From assembly GCA_945886995.1 (NCBI GenBank), contig CAMCZJ010000076.1, forward strand, positions 1 to 12,667: DNA of 12,667 nt, in the 5' to 3' direction. The number at the start of each line of letters is the position of its first letter. The first letter of the stretch is position 1. Under the pieces are notes generated by a model that searched no databases, was not told the origin of the DNA, and worked only from the letters and a program-made list of their open reading frames with translations. The stretch comes from Asaia bogorensis. GTDB lineage: Bacteria > Pseudomonadota > Alphaproteobacteria > Acetobacterales > Acetobacteraceae. A program made the translations under genes and the position numbers. Positions 1 through 7,007 of this stretch are shown piece after piece.

Positions 1-324
1 GGGCATGCGATTGCCGAAAACGGCGAAATTGATCGCCCCCGTGCCGATGGTGGTCAGCAGCAGCGTATGCCCATCGGGTTCCGCACGCGCCACGAATTCG
101 CCGCCGACATTGCCTGAAGCGCCGGGGCGATTATCCACCACCACCTGCTGGCCGAGCCGGGCCGAAAGGCGTTCAGCCGTGAGCCGCCCGACCAAATCCG
201 TGGTACCGGCGGGGGTGAAGGGGATAACCAGGCGAATGGGGCGGTTGGACAGCCCCTGCGCCAAGGCGGGCAGCGGCAAGCCGGCCCCAATGGCCAGGGC
301 GCCCAAGCTGCGACGGGTAATCAT
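1..324 (-). CDS. Bug/TctC-family tripartite tricarboxylate transporter substrate-binding protein (N-terminal part)
   Basis: This is the first 108 codons of a periplasmic solute receptor; the rest lies beyond the left edge. Residues 1-22 form a signal peptide with a twin-arginine-like start (MITRRSLGALAIGAG) and an ALA cleavage site before QG. The mature protein opens with NRPIRLVIPF, followed by PAGTTDLVGRL, a VVVDNRPGASGNVGG segment near residues 62-76 and EPDGHTLLLTTIGTGAIN. This is the usual Bug-family opening, whose conserved loops enclose carboxylate ligands. A GGGAGG ribosome-binding site lies about 10 bases before the ATG (complement of 336-341). Family knowledge: such receptors are very numerous in Acetobacteraceae and Burkholderiales and often lack cognate TctAB permeases. 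No permease gene is visible here. The ligand cannot be predicted. The gene is divergent from the ABC exporter. Confidence 0.9.
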   Translation of the reverse strand, partial: MITRRSLGALAIGAGLPLPALAQGLSNRPIRLVIPFTPAGTTDLVGRLTAERLSARLGQQVVVDNRPGASGNVGGEFVARAEPDGHTLLLTTIGTGAINFAVFGNRMP

Positions 325-422
325 GGTTTTTTGCCTCCCGGGTATTGAGTTGGTGGGCAAGGTGGCGCGTCACCCTCGCCAGATCAACCTTTCTCCCTTG
401 GGTTTCAGCCGGGGCGATTCCT

Positions 423-448
423 CCCCTATGATGGACTGCGCATAGGGG
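423..448. promoter_or_regulatory. Perfect 8-bp inverted repeat over the exporter's putative ribosome-binding site
   Basis: CCCCTATG (423-430) and CATAGGGG (441-448) are exact inverted repeats separated by 10 bases. The right arm contains AGGGG, the best ribosome-binding-site candidate for the ATG at 460. As RNA this could form a hairpin hiding that site; as DNA it could be an operator in the divergent gap. Only the symmetry is observed; the role is inference. Confidence 0.4.
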
Positions 449-459
449 TGGCGGTCGAG

Positions 460-2220
460 ATGGAGTTTTTACGGCTCTACGGAAGGGTGCTCAGGCTGCT
501 GGCGGCGGATCGCGCTGTCGCGATTGGGCTTTCCTTGGCCGCTTTGGCCATTGCCGGGCTCCAATTCCTGGAACCGGTGCTGTTCGGGCGGGTGATTGAC
601 CTGCTTTCGCGGTCAGACCGGATGCAGGAATCGGCGGTTTGGGCGGAAGCGCTTTCGCTGCTCATCATCTGGGCGGCGGTTGGGCTTTCGGCCATTGGTG
701 CGAATGTCTCGGTCGCGCTTTTCGCGGACCGCATGGCGCATCGTAATCGGCTTAAGGTCATGCATGATTATTTTCAGCATGTACTGTCCCTGCCGCTATC
801 CTTTCATGGAGATACGCAATCGGGCCGGCTGATGAAAATCATGCTGGTGGGTGCTGATAACCTGTTCGGGCTTTGGCTTTCCTTTTTCCGCGAACATCTG
901 ATCACTTTCATTTCCGCCATTGTGCTGCTGCCGCTCACGCTTATTCTCAATTGGCGCTTGGGGCTGCTGCTGATTGGGCTTGTGGTCATTTTTGGCGCAC
1001 TCGCCGCTTTTGTCATCCGCCGGACGGAAAACGCGCAGCGGCAGGTGGAAGCGCTTCATACGCAATTGGCCGGCAACGCACAGGATGCGCTTTCCAATGT
1101 GATGGTGGTGCAATCCTTCACCCGGCTTTCCAGTGAAGCACGCCTTTTCAGCGACATCATCCGCCAGGTGATTACGCATCAATTCCCGGTACTGAATTGG
1201 TGGGCGGTGGTGTCTGTAATGACCTCAGCCGCTTCTACCATCTGCGTCATTATGATCTTCATGATGGGCACCTGGCTCCATCTGCGCGGCCAGGCGACGG
1301 TTGGGGAGATTGTGTCCTTCATGGGCTTCGCCACCATGCTGATCGGCAAGCTTGAAGGCGCGGTGGGCTTTGCGTCCCGGCTGGTGCTGCTGATGCCATC
1401 ACTGACTGAGATGTTTGCCGTGCTGGATGCGCGTACAACCGTGCCGGAAAAACCGGATGCGATTGATATCCCCCGCGCGAAAGGTGAGGTGGCGTTTGAA
1501 GATGTGGCCTTCGCCTATCCCGGTGGGCAGCCAATTTTCAGCCATGTGAATTTCGCGGCCGCACCCGGCAAGACCATTGCGCTGGTGGGGCCGACGGGCG
1601 CGGGCAAATCCACCGCCATGGCGCTATTGCAGCGCCTATGGGACCCGAAGGAAGGGCGCGTGACGCTGGATGGGCATGATTTGCGTGATGTTTCGCTGGA
1701 AAGCCTGCGCCGCAATATCGGCGTCGTGTTCCAGGAAAGCATGCTGTTCAACCGCACCATTCGTGAAAACCTGTTGGTTGGCCGCCCGGATGCCTCGCAG
1801 GAGGATTTGGAACATGCCTGCCGCCTGGCCGAGGCGCATGATTTCATCCAGCGCCAACCCCATGGCTATGACACGATGATCGGTGAGCGTGGCAGCTCGC
1901 TTTCCGGCGGGCAGCGCCAGCGCCTGGCGATTGCACGCGCGCTGCTGAAAGACCCGCCCGTACTGATTTTGGATGAGGCGACCAGTGCGCTGGATGCCGC
2001 CACCGAAGCGCGGGTGCAAAAGGCGCTGACCGCGCTGATGGCGGGGCGTACGACTTTCATTATCGCTCATCGGTTGTCCACCGTGCGTGATGCCGACGAG
2101 ATTCTGGTCTTTGCCGGCGGGGAAATCGCCGAGCGCGGCGGTTTCAAGGAATTGGTAGCGCTAGACGGGCATTTTGCGGAACTGGTGCGGACGCAGCTTA
2201 CCGGTTCCACCAGTACTTGA
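460..2220 (+). CDS. NdvA/ChvA-type ABC exporter, fused permease and ATPase
   Basis: A half-size ABC exporter of 586 residues in the inner membrane, expected to work as a homodimer. Residues 15-310 are the membrane domain with about six helices. Residues 345-580 are the ATPase: Walker A GPTGAGKST (377-385), Q-loop Gln425, signature LSGGQ (481-485), Walker B VLILDE (501-506) and switch His537. The membrane part carries NdvA/ChvA-like stretches: LFGLWLSFFREHL, FPVLNWWAVVSVM and a GEIVSFMGFATMLIGKL segment. The length also fits NdvA (about 588). NdvA exports cyclic beta-1,2-glucan in rhizobia. No glucan synthase gene is visible, so the substrate here is uncertain. I prefer the ATG at 460 because its MEFLRLYGRVL opening matches the family and AGGGG lies 11 bases upstream. 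A GTG at 448 would add four residues but has no good ribosome-binding site. Confidence 0.87.
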   Translation: MEFLRLYGRVLRLLAADRAVAIGLSLAALAIAGLQFLEPVLFGRVIDLLSRSDRMQESAVWAEALSLLIIWAAVGLSAIGANVSVALFADRMAHRNRLKVMHDYFQHVLSLPLSFHGDTQSGRLMKIMLVGADNLFGLWLSFFREHLITFISAIVLLPLTLILNWRLGLLLIGLVVIFGALAAFVIRRTENAQRQVEALHTQLAGNAQDALSNVMVVQSFTRLSSEARLFSDIIRQVITHQFPVLNWWAVVSVMTSAASTICVIMIFMMGTWLHLRGQATVGEIVSFMGFATMLIGKLEGAVGFASRLVLLMPSLTEMFAVLDARTTVPEKPDAIDIPRAKGEVAFEDVAFAYPGGQPIFSHVNFAAAPGKTIALVGPTGAGKSTAMALLQRLWDPKEGRVTLDGHDLRDVSLESLRRNIGVVFQESMLFNRTIRENLLVGRPDASQEDLEHACRLAEAHDFIQRQPHGYDTMIGERGSSLSGGQRQRLAIARALLKDPPVLILDEATSALDAATEARVQKALTALMAGRTTFIIAHRLSTVRDADEILVFAGGEIAERGGFKELVALDGHFAELVRTQLTGSTST

Positions 2221-2230
2221 TCATGATCAA
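2217..2230. promoter_or_regulatory. Perfect FNR/FixK-type binding box
   Basis: TTGATCATGATCAA is a 14-bp perfect palindrome that fits the FNR/Anr/FixK consensus TTGAT-N4-ATCAA at every fixed position. It overlaps the stop codon of the ABC exporter. Its centre is about 71 bases before the ATG of the HicA-like gene. If the regulator acts at -41.5, transcription would start near 2265, leaving a leader of about 30 bases. The expected -10 region (about 2253-2258, AGGATG) is poor. The match is observed; oxygen or redox control is inferred. Confidence 0.5.
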
Positions 2231-2251
2231 GGCGTTCGCGTGATTGTGCGA

Positions 2252-2280
2252 CAGGATGGGGCCATTGAACACCCATCCTG
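2252..2280. repeat. Perfect 9-bp inverted repeat between exporter and HicA-like gene
   Basis: CAGGATGGG (2252-2260) and CCCATCCTG (2272-2280) are exact inverted repeats separated by 11 bases. No T-run follows, so this is not a standard intrinsic terminator for the exporter. It lies just downstream of the FNR-type box and ends 14 bases before the ATG of the HicA-like gene. It could be an operator, a leader hairpin or a Rho-assisted terminator; the sequence does not decide. Confidence 0.45.
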
Positions 2281-2294
2281 AAGGCAGGGCCATC

Positions 2295-2561
2295 ATGAAC
2301 CATCGTCATCGCAAGGTATTGCACGCCATCTTCTCCCACCCCGTCAGCGCCAATATTGACCCCAAGGCGATGGAGGCGGTGTTTGAGGAGCTGGGCGCAG
2401 AGGTATCCCATAACGGGTCTGGCCGGCTTGCTGTGAAGCTCGGCAGCCATGCCCATGCCTTCCACAATACCCAGCACAGCCTTTCCAAGGATGAAGTAGT
2501 GGCTATTCGCCATTTTCTGACGCAATCTGGGGTGGATCCGGCGCGCGATTACCCGCTTTGA
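2295..2561 (+). CDS. Small HicA-like protein, orphan (no HicB partner)
   Basis: A soluble protein of 88 residues with no signal peptide or membrane segment. The pattern (N-terminal NHRHRKVLHAIFSHPVSANI, helix 23-34, then a strand-rich part at 36-57 and a C-terminal helix 64-79 ending SGVDP) resembles the small dsRBD-like HicA group in which a gene opens with HRK-L-AIF and ends R-FL-x-x-G. HicA toxins are ribosome-dependent or free mRNA interferases with a catalytic His in a GSH motif. Here the corresponding site appears to read GSG (41-43), so catalysis is doubtful, although a second GSH occurs at 50-52. No HicB antitoxin gene flanks it. I chose the ATG at 2295 for its purine-rich upstream AAGGCAGGG and the family-like opening; a TTG at 2246 is less likely. 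The downstream TRAP gene starts 42 bases later on the same strand, so co-transcription is possible. Confidence 0.65.
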   Translation: MNHRHRKVLHAIFSHPVSANIDPKAMEAVFEELGAEVSHNGSGRLAVKLGSHAHAFHNTQHSLSKDEVVAIRHFLTQSGVDPARDYPL

Positions 2562-2603
2562 AAGCCGGGCGGGGCGGGGCCGGGCAGAAGAAGGAAGAAA
2601 CCC

Positions 2604-3590
2604 ATGACGCTTGATCGTCGCCATTTCCTGGCCGGGGCCGCTGGCCTGGCCGCCCTTTCCCCTGGCCTGGGCCAGGCCCAGACGCGCTGGCAGATGGCCA
2701 CCCCCTATGCGGATGGTAATTTGCACACGCGCAATATCCGCACCTTCATTCAGGAAATCGAACAGGCAACCGGCGGGCGGCTTTCGATCCAGCTTCATTC
2801 CAATGGCAGCCTTCTGCCCATGCCGCAGATCAAGCGCGGCGTGCAGCAGGGCCAGGTGCAGCTTGGTGAGATTCTGCTGACTGCTTACGCCAATGAGGAT
2901 GTGTTTTTTGACGCCGATGCCATTCCGCAATTGGTAACAAACATAGCTGAAGCCAAGAAGCTTGCTGACCTTCAGAAGCCTTTCATTGAGGCGCGTCTGG
3001 CGCGGCAAGGGCTCAGCCTGCTGTACATGGTGCCCTGGCCGGCTGCCGGGCTTTACGCGCAGCAGCCCGTGACCAGCCTGGAGCAATTGCGCGGTCAGCG
3101 CTTCCGCACCTTCAGCCCGATGACCAACCGCTTCGCGACCATCATTGGCGCCAACCCAACTTTGGTTCAGGCAGCTGAATTGGCGCAGGCCTTCGCCACC
3201 GGCATTGTGAGTGCGCAGATCACCTCCGCCGCAACCGGTGTTGATACTTCTGCCTGGGACTACGCCAAAGTTTTCACGCCGCTCGGCTTTTCCATGACCA
3301 AGAACGCGGTTTTCGTATCACGGCGCGCGCTGGAAGGTCTGCCGGCGGATGTCAGGACCGCGCTGATGGAAGCCTCGGCACGCGCCGAAGCGCGTGGCTA
3401 TGAACTCAGCCGCGACTCCCAAACCCAAGCTGAGGCAACGCTCGGCCAGCGCGGGATGCAGGTGCTGCAACCGAGCGAGCAATTGCTGGCCGATTTGCGC
3501 CGCGTGAGCCAGCAAATGACCCAGGAGTGGATCGAACGAGCTGGCGAGGACGGCAAGAAACTGATCGAAGCCTATCTGGCCGCGCGCTGA
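2604..3590 (+). CDS. TRAP transporter substrate-binding protein, DctP family (copy 1)
   Basis: Periplasmic receptor of 328 residues for a tripartite ATP-independent transporter. It delivers a solute, usually a carboxylate, to the DctQM membrane complex encoded downstream. Residues 1-26 are a signal peptide with a Tat-like DRRHFLAG start and an AQA end. The mature chain shows the DctP layout: an opening strand WQMATPYADGN, a FIQEIEQATGGRL helix, LHSNGSLLPMPQIKRGVQQG, and GQRFRTF, whose Arg168 fits the conserved arginine that grips the substrate carboxylate. Length is normal. The ribosome-binding site AAGGAAG (2591-2597) is well placed before the ATG. A paralogue follows after 137 bases, with an identical block at residues 63-86. 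The ligand cannot be read from the sequence; dicarboxylate is only the family default. Confidence 0.92.
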   Translation: MTLDRRHFLAGAAGLAALSPGLGQAQTRWQMATPYADGNLHTRNIRTFIQEIEQATGGRLSIQLHSNGSLLPMPQIKRGVQQGQVQLGEILLTAYANEDVFFDADAIPQLVTNIAEAKKLADLQKPFIEARLARQGLSLLYMVPWPAAGLYAQQPVTSLEQLRGQRFRTFSPMTNRFATIIGANPTLVQAAELAQAFATGIVSAQITSAATGVDTSAWDYAKVFTPLGFSMTKNAVFVSRRALEGLPADVRTALMEASARAEARGYELSRDSQTQAEATLGQRGMQVLQPSEQLLADLRRVSQQMTQEWIERAGEDGKKLIEAYLAAR

Positions 3591-3639
3591 TGGCGGTGGA
3601 GGCAAGCCCTGCCCGCAAATTCATCGTGTAACCGGTGAT

Positions 3640-3668
3640 GGGGGGTGGGGAGCATGCCTGCCCCCCTT
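3640..3668 (+). terminator. Terminator-like GC hairpin between the two TRAP receptor genes
   Basis: A run of six G (3640-3645) can pair with six C (3661-3666). An alternative inner pairing is GGGGAG with CTGCCCC. The tail is T-rich (TTGTCTATTTCT, 3667-3678) but not a clean T-run. It lies 50 bases after the stop of the first receptor gene. It may end or weaken transcription before the second receptor gene and the permeases. Efficiency cannot be judged by eye. Confidence 0.4.
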
Positions 3669-3697
3669 GTCTATTTCTACTGGGGTGCGACTATTAA
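3667..3697 (+). promoter_or_regulatory. Weak candidate promoter for the second TRAP receptor and DctQM
   Basis: TTGTCT (3667-3672) and TATTAA (3692-3697) resemble -35 and -10 elements with a long 19-base spacer. They are followed within about 30 bases by the AGGGGG ribosome-binding site of the second receptor gene. The region is AT-rich compared with its surroundings. The candidate is weak and rests only on this match and on the terminator-like hairpin just upstream. Confidence 0.22.
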
Positions 3698-3727
3698 CGC
3701 CTGATTTAATGAAAACAGGGGGCTTTC

Positions 3728-4705
3728 ATGAAGAAACTGCTACGCCGCAATGTGCTTGCCGCGCCTTTCATCCTGACGCCGCTGGTTATGCGGGAAGCAG
3801 AGGCCCAGGCCAGGTGGCAGGTCGCCACTGCCTATCCGGATGGTAACTTTCACACGCGCAATGTCCGCAGCTTCCTGGATGAGGTGAAGGCGCAAACCGG
3901 CATTGATGCGCAGCTTCATTCCAATGGCAGCCTTTTGCCGATGCCGCAGATCAAACGCGGCGTGCAACAGGGGCAGGTGCAAATCGGCGAAATTCTGCTT
4001 TCTGCCTATGGCAATGAGGATCCCTTCTTCGAAGTAGACAGCATCCCTCAGCTTGCTTGGACCGATGAACAGGCACGCAAACTTGCCGCATTGTCCCGCC
4101 CCTATATCGAAGCGCGTTTCCAGCGGCAGGGGCTTAGCGTGCTCTATAGCGTGCCTTGGCCGCCTTCGGGCTTCTATACCAATGTGCCGGTGGAAAACCT
4201 GGAAGTGCTGCGCGGTGCGCGCATGCGTACCTTTAACGCCATGACGAACCGCTTCGCCACGCTGTTGGGCGCCACGCCAACTCTGGTGCAGGCGGCGGAA
4301 GTGCCGCAAGCCTTCGCGACCGGTGTGGTCAATTCCATGGTCACCAGCGCGGCCACAGGCGTTGATAGCGCGGCTTGGGATTTCGCGAAGGTCTTCACAC
4401 CCATTGGCTTCACCCGCACGCATAACGTGATTTTCGTGCAACGCCGTGCCTTTGAAGCCTTGCCGGCAGCGCAGCAGACCGCCATGCGCGAAGCTGCCAA
4501 GCGCGCCGAGGATCGCGGCTGGGCCTTGAGCGCGGAAGCGCGCGATGCGGCGCAGGCCACCTTGGCTGCCCGCGGCATGCAGGTATCACAGCCGACACCG
4601 GCGGTGATGGAAGGCCTGTCGCGCATCAGCCAAACCATTGCGCAGGAATGGGCCACGCGCGCTGGTGAGGATGGCGCGAGACTTCTTGCCGCCTATCGGG
4701 GCTGA
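3728..4705 (+). CDS. TRAP transporter substrate-binding protein, DctP family (copy 2)
   Basis: A second periplasmic TRAP receptor of 325 residues. Residues 1-28 form a signal peptide (MKKLLRRNVLAAPFIL, then an alanine-rich end near AEAQA). Hand alignment with the upstream receptor gives about 60% identity over the mature chain, with an invariant block at residues 62-85 and shared MTNRFAT, PTLVQAAE, QAFATG, TSAATGVD and RAGEDG segments. The substrate arginine is retained (MRTF, Arg167). The differences, for example VPWPPSGFYTNVP against VPWPAAGLYAQQP, lie partly in loops that may shape the pocket, so the two copies may bind related but different ligands. The signal peptides are unrelated, and only copy 1 looks Tat-like. 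AGGGGG about six bases before the ATG is the ribosome-binding site. The DctQ gene starts five bases after the stop, so this copy is the one tightly coupled to the membrane subunits. Confidence 0.92.
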   Translation: MKKLLRRNVLAAPFILTPLVMREAEAQARWQVATAYPDGNFHTRNVRSFLDEVKAQTGIDAQLHSNGSLLPMPQIKRGVQQGQVQIGEILLSAYGNEDPFFEVDSIPQLAWTDEQARKLAALSRPYIEARFQRQGLSVLYSVPWPPSGFYTNVPVENLEVLRGARMRTFNAMTNRFATLLGATPTLVQAAEVPQAFATGVVNSMVTSAATGVDSAAWDFAKVFTPIGFTRTHNVIFVQRRAFEALPAAQQTAMREAAKRAEDRGWALSAEARDAAQATLAARGMQVSQPTPAVMEGLSRISQTIAQEWATRAGEDGARLLAAYRG

Positions 4706-4710
4706 ACGGC

Positions 4711-5253
4711 ATGGCATTCTTGCGTCGGGTACTTGATGGCCTTTACGACATCTCAGCAGGGTTGGCAGCGCTTTCCCTGCTCTCGATCTTTCTTGTCATG
4801 ATGGCCCAAGTTGCCCTGCGCGAGATGAATATCCAATTCGCCGGCGCCGATGACCTAAGCGCCTATCTTTGTGTCGCGACCACGTTTTTTGCGCTGGCGC
4901 GGACCTTCAAGAATGGTGAATTGATCAGGGTTGGCCTCGCGATTGACAAGCTTGCGCCGCGCGCCCGTCGCCTCGCGGAGATTATCGTTCTTCTGATCGC
5001 GGCGATTGCTGTAGGAACGATTGTTTGGTTCACGCTGAATGATGTGTTTTTCGCGCTTGAGATTGAGGAAGTGGCCCAAGGCACTGTCGCCTTCCCGCTT
5101 TGGATACCGAAAATGGCCATGCCTATTGGTGCGGGCATTTTGCTTATTGCCATTCTTGATGAACTGATCCGTGTTCTGTTGGGCGAAGTTCCCGCCTATG
5201 TCGCGGCTGCGGCGGATCGCGCCGCGCGCGGCGATTTCTCGGCTGAGGTCTGA
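4711..5253 (+). CDS. TRAP transporter small membrane subunit, DctQ family
   Basis: Inner-membrane protein of 180 residues with four predicted helices at about 14-36, 47-65, 88-110 and 130-158. This is the standard DctQ topology and size. The segment after helix one (REMNIQFAGADDLSAYLCVATTFFALARTF) follows the DctQ pattern in which an acidic, aromatic-rich helix precedes a basic loop (KNGELIRVGL). DctQ pairs with the large subunit and helps dock the loaded receptor. The start lies five bases after the preceding stop without a strong ribosome-binding site, which suggests translational coupling. The large subunit gene follows three bases after this stop. Confidence 0.92.
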   Translation: MAFLRRVLDGLYDISAGLAALSLLSIFLVMMAQVALREMNIQFAGADDLSAYLCVATTFFALARTFKNGELIRVGLAIDKLAPRARRLAEIIVLLIAAIAVGTIVWFTLNDVFFALEIEEVAQGTVAFPLWIPKMAMPIGAGILLIAILDELIRVLLGEVPAYVAAAADRAARGDFSAEV

Positions 5254-5256
5254 GCC

Positions 5257-6561
5257 ATGGATTTGTTGAGCTTCGCCTTATTGCTGCTGATCCTGCTTTG
5301 CGTGCTGCTCGGCACCGGGCTTTGGATTCCGATGAGCCTCGCGGCGGTTGGCTATATCGCCATGATGGCGGTTCATCCGCAGCCTGGGCTATTTCTGGCA
5401 AGTTCCATGTGGGAATCGACCGGTTCCTGGACCCTTGCCGCGCTGCCGATGTTTGTCTGGATGGGTGAAATCCTTTTCCGTACCAAATTATCTGAGGAAT
5501 TGTTCAACGGGCTTTCACCTTGGGTGCGCTGGCTGCCTGGAAGGCTACTGCATGTGAATATCCTGGCCTGTGGCATTTTCGGTTCTGTCTCCGGGTCTTC
5601 GGCTGCCACTTGCGCCACGGTTTCCAAGATCGCGCTGCCGGAATTGCGCCGCCGTGGTTACGATGAATCGGTTGCGATTGGCAGCCTGGCGACGGCCGGC
5701 ACACTCGGCATCATGATCCCGCCTTCCATCATTATGGTGGTTTATGCGGTGGCGGCCGAGGTTTCGATTGTGCGCGTTTTCATCGCGGGGATGATCCCAG
5801 GCATTCTCGTTATGGTGCTGTTCAGTGCCTATATCGCCATTTGGGCGATGCTGAACCCGGATAAGCAGCCAGCCAAGGAAGCAGCACTGAGCTTCCGGGA
5901 GAAAATGCGCGCCAGCGCGCAGTTGATTCCCTGCACCATCCTGATCATTGCCGTGATTGGGACCATGTTTGTCGGCTGGGCAACCGCAACCGAAGCCGCT
6001 GCCTTTGGAGTGCTTGGCGCTCTCATTCTTGCGGCTGTTACGCGGACGCTTACTTGGCAGAGCTTCAAGGAAAGCCTGATGGGCGCCACGCGGCTTTCCT
6101 GCATGATCATGTTCATTCTGGCGGGTGCCGCCTTCCTGACCAAGGCGATGGCCCTGACCGGCATTCCATCCGCGCTCGCTTCGGGCGTGGAAGCTCTTAA
6201 CCTCGGCCCTCTCGGCATTATCGCCATATTGACTGTGGTTTACCTGATCCTGGGAACTGCCTTGGATGGGGTTTCTATGATTGTGCTGACGACATCCATC
6301 GTTGTTCCCATGGTGCAGACCGCCGGTTTTGATCTTGTATGGTTTGGCATCTTTATCGTGCTACTGGTGGAGATTGCCGAAATAACGCCGCCGCTCGGCT
6401 TCAATCTTTTTGTCATGCAGACAATGACAGGGAAGGAGCAGACGGAGGTCGCCTGGGCATCATTGCCCTTCTTCCTGATGCTGGTGCTGACCGTTGTGCT
6501 GATTACGCTTTTCCCGGTGACGCTGGTGACTGGCCTGCCAGAATGGTTATTGGCGCGGTAG
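5257..6561 (+). CDS. TRAP transporter large permease subunit, DctM family
   Basis: The sodium-driven transport subunit, 434 residues with about a dozen membrane segments, typical DctM length. Family motifs are visible: GSVSGSSAATCATVSKIALP (109-128), GTLGIMIPPSI (148-158) and EITPPLGFNLFVM (375-387). The two repeats containing the SGSS and TPPLG loops are expected to form the sodium and substrate sites of the elevator domain. The ribosome-binding site GAGGT (5244-5248) lies within the end of the DctQ gene, and the ATG follows its stop after three bases. Together with receptor copy 2 and DctQ it forms a complete TRAP set. The next gene is convergent, and no clear terminator is visible in the 38-base gap. 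Confidence 0.94.
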   Translation: MDLLSFALLLLILLCVLLGTGLWIPMSLAAVGYIAMMAVHPQPGLFLASSMWESTGSWTLAALPMFVWMGEILFRTKLSEELFNGLSPWVRWLPGRLLHVNILACGIFGSVSGSSAATCATVSKIALPELRRRGYDESVAIGSLATAGTLGIMIPPSIIMVVYAVAAEVSIVRVFIAGMIPGILVMVLFSAYIAIWAMLNPDKQPAKEAALSFREKMRASAQLIPCTILIIAVIGTMFVGWATATEAAAFGVLGALILAAVTRTLTWQSFKESLMGATRLSCMIMFILAGAAFLTKAMALTGIPSALASGVEALNLGPLGIIAILTVVYLILGTALDGVSMIVLTTSIVVPMVQTAGFDLVWFGIFIVLLVEIAEITPPLGFNLFVMQTMTGKEQTEVAWASLPFFLMLVLTVVLITLFPVTLVTGLPEWLLAR

Positions 6562-6599
6562 GGCAGGGGGGGGCGGACTTCAGCGCCGTGAATGATCTT

Positions 6600-7007
6600 T
6601 CAGGCTGGGTTTGGCCAATCCGGCCGTTCAAAGCGCTGAACCTCCAGCAAATAGCCGGCGGGGTCGTGGAAGAAGAAATGTGTCACGCGATAGGCTTCGG
6701 AATATTCTACCTGTTCCGGAACCTTCACCCCGCGTGATTTCAGCCTGGCGTGCCAGCCTTCCACATCCGGATCAACGAAAGTGAAGACAACGCCGCCTTG
6801 CACGCGCGGGTTGTCTGAAGCGCGCGGCGCACGTGCACGGCAGACGCCAAGGAAGCCGCGTTCACCCGGCGCGGTGGCATAGATGCGGCATGTGCCCTGA
6901 TCCTGAACAAGCGTAAGGCCAAGCTTGTTTTCATAGAAATCCCAGGAAGCGGCTGGGTCTTCCGCATAAAGGAAGGTGATCTGTTGGGCGAAATGCGCGG
7001 GTTCCAT
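6600..7007 (-). CDS. VOC (glyoxalase/bleomycin-resistance fold) family protein
   Basis: A small cytoplasmic protein of 135 residues with two beta-alpha-beta-beta-beta modules. Module one is QQITFLYAEDPAASWDFYENKLGLTL (8-33), leading to the FLGV strand; module two starts near GGVVFTFVDPDVEGWHARLK (71-90) and ends FFHDPAGYLLEVQRF (112-126). The DPAGYLLE ending carries the glutamate (Glu122) that binds metal in many VOC enzymes; His110 is another possible ligand. The family includes lyases, dioxygenases, isomerases and antibiotic-binding proteins, and nothing here picks one. The ATG has no strong ribosome-binding site. The gene is divergent from mscL and convergent with the DctM gene, so it is probably monocistronic. 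Confidence 0.87.
   Translation of the reverse strand: MEPAHFAQQITFLYAEDPAASWDFYENKLGLTLVQDQGTCRIYATAPGERGFLGVCRARAPRASDNPRVQGGVVFTFVDPDVEGWHARLKSRGVKVPEQVEYSEAYRVTHFFFHDPAGYLLEVQRFERPDWPNPA

Noticed and set aside
5..445. A plus-strand frame of 146 codons at the left edge.
   Set aside because: The minus strand encodes a convincing Bug-family N-terminus with signal peptide in the same region, while this frame shows only low-complexity residues.
2067..3086. A 339-codon minus-strand frame across the exporter end, HicA-like gene and first TRAP receptor.
   Set aside because: It crosses three recognisable features on the other strand, has no recognisable domain, and fits a shadow of high-GC coding DNA.
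6562..6599. Terminator in the 38-base gap between the DctM and VOC genes.
   Set aside because: A G8 run is present but no matching C-run, stem or T-tract could be found.
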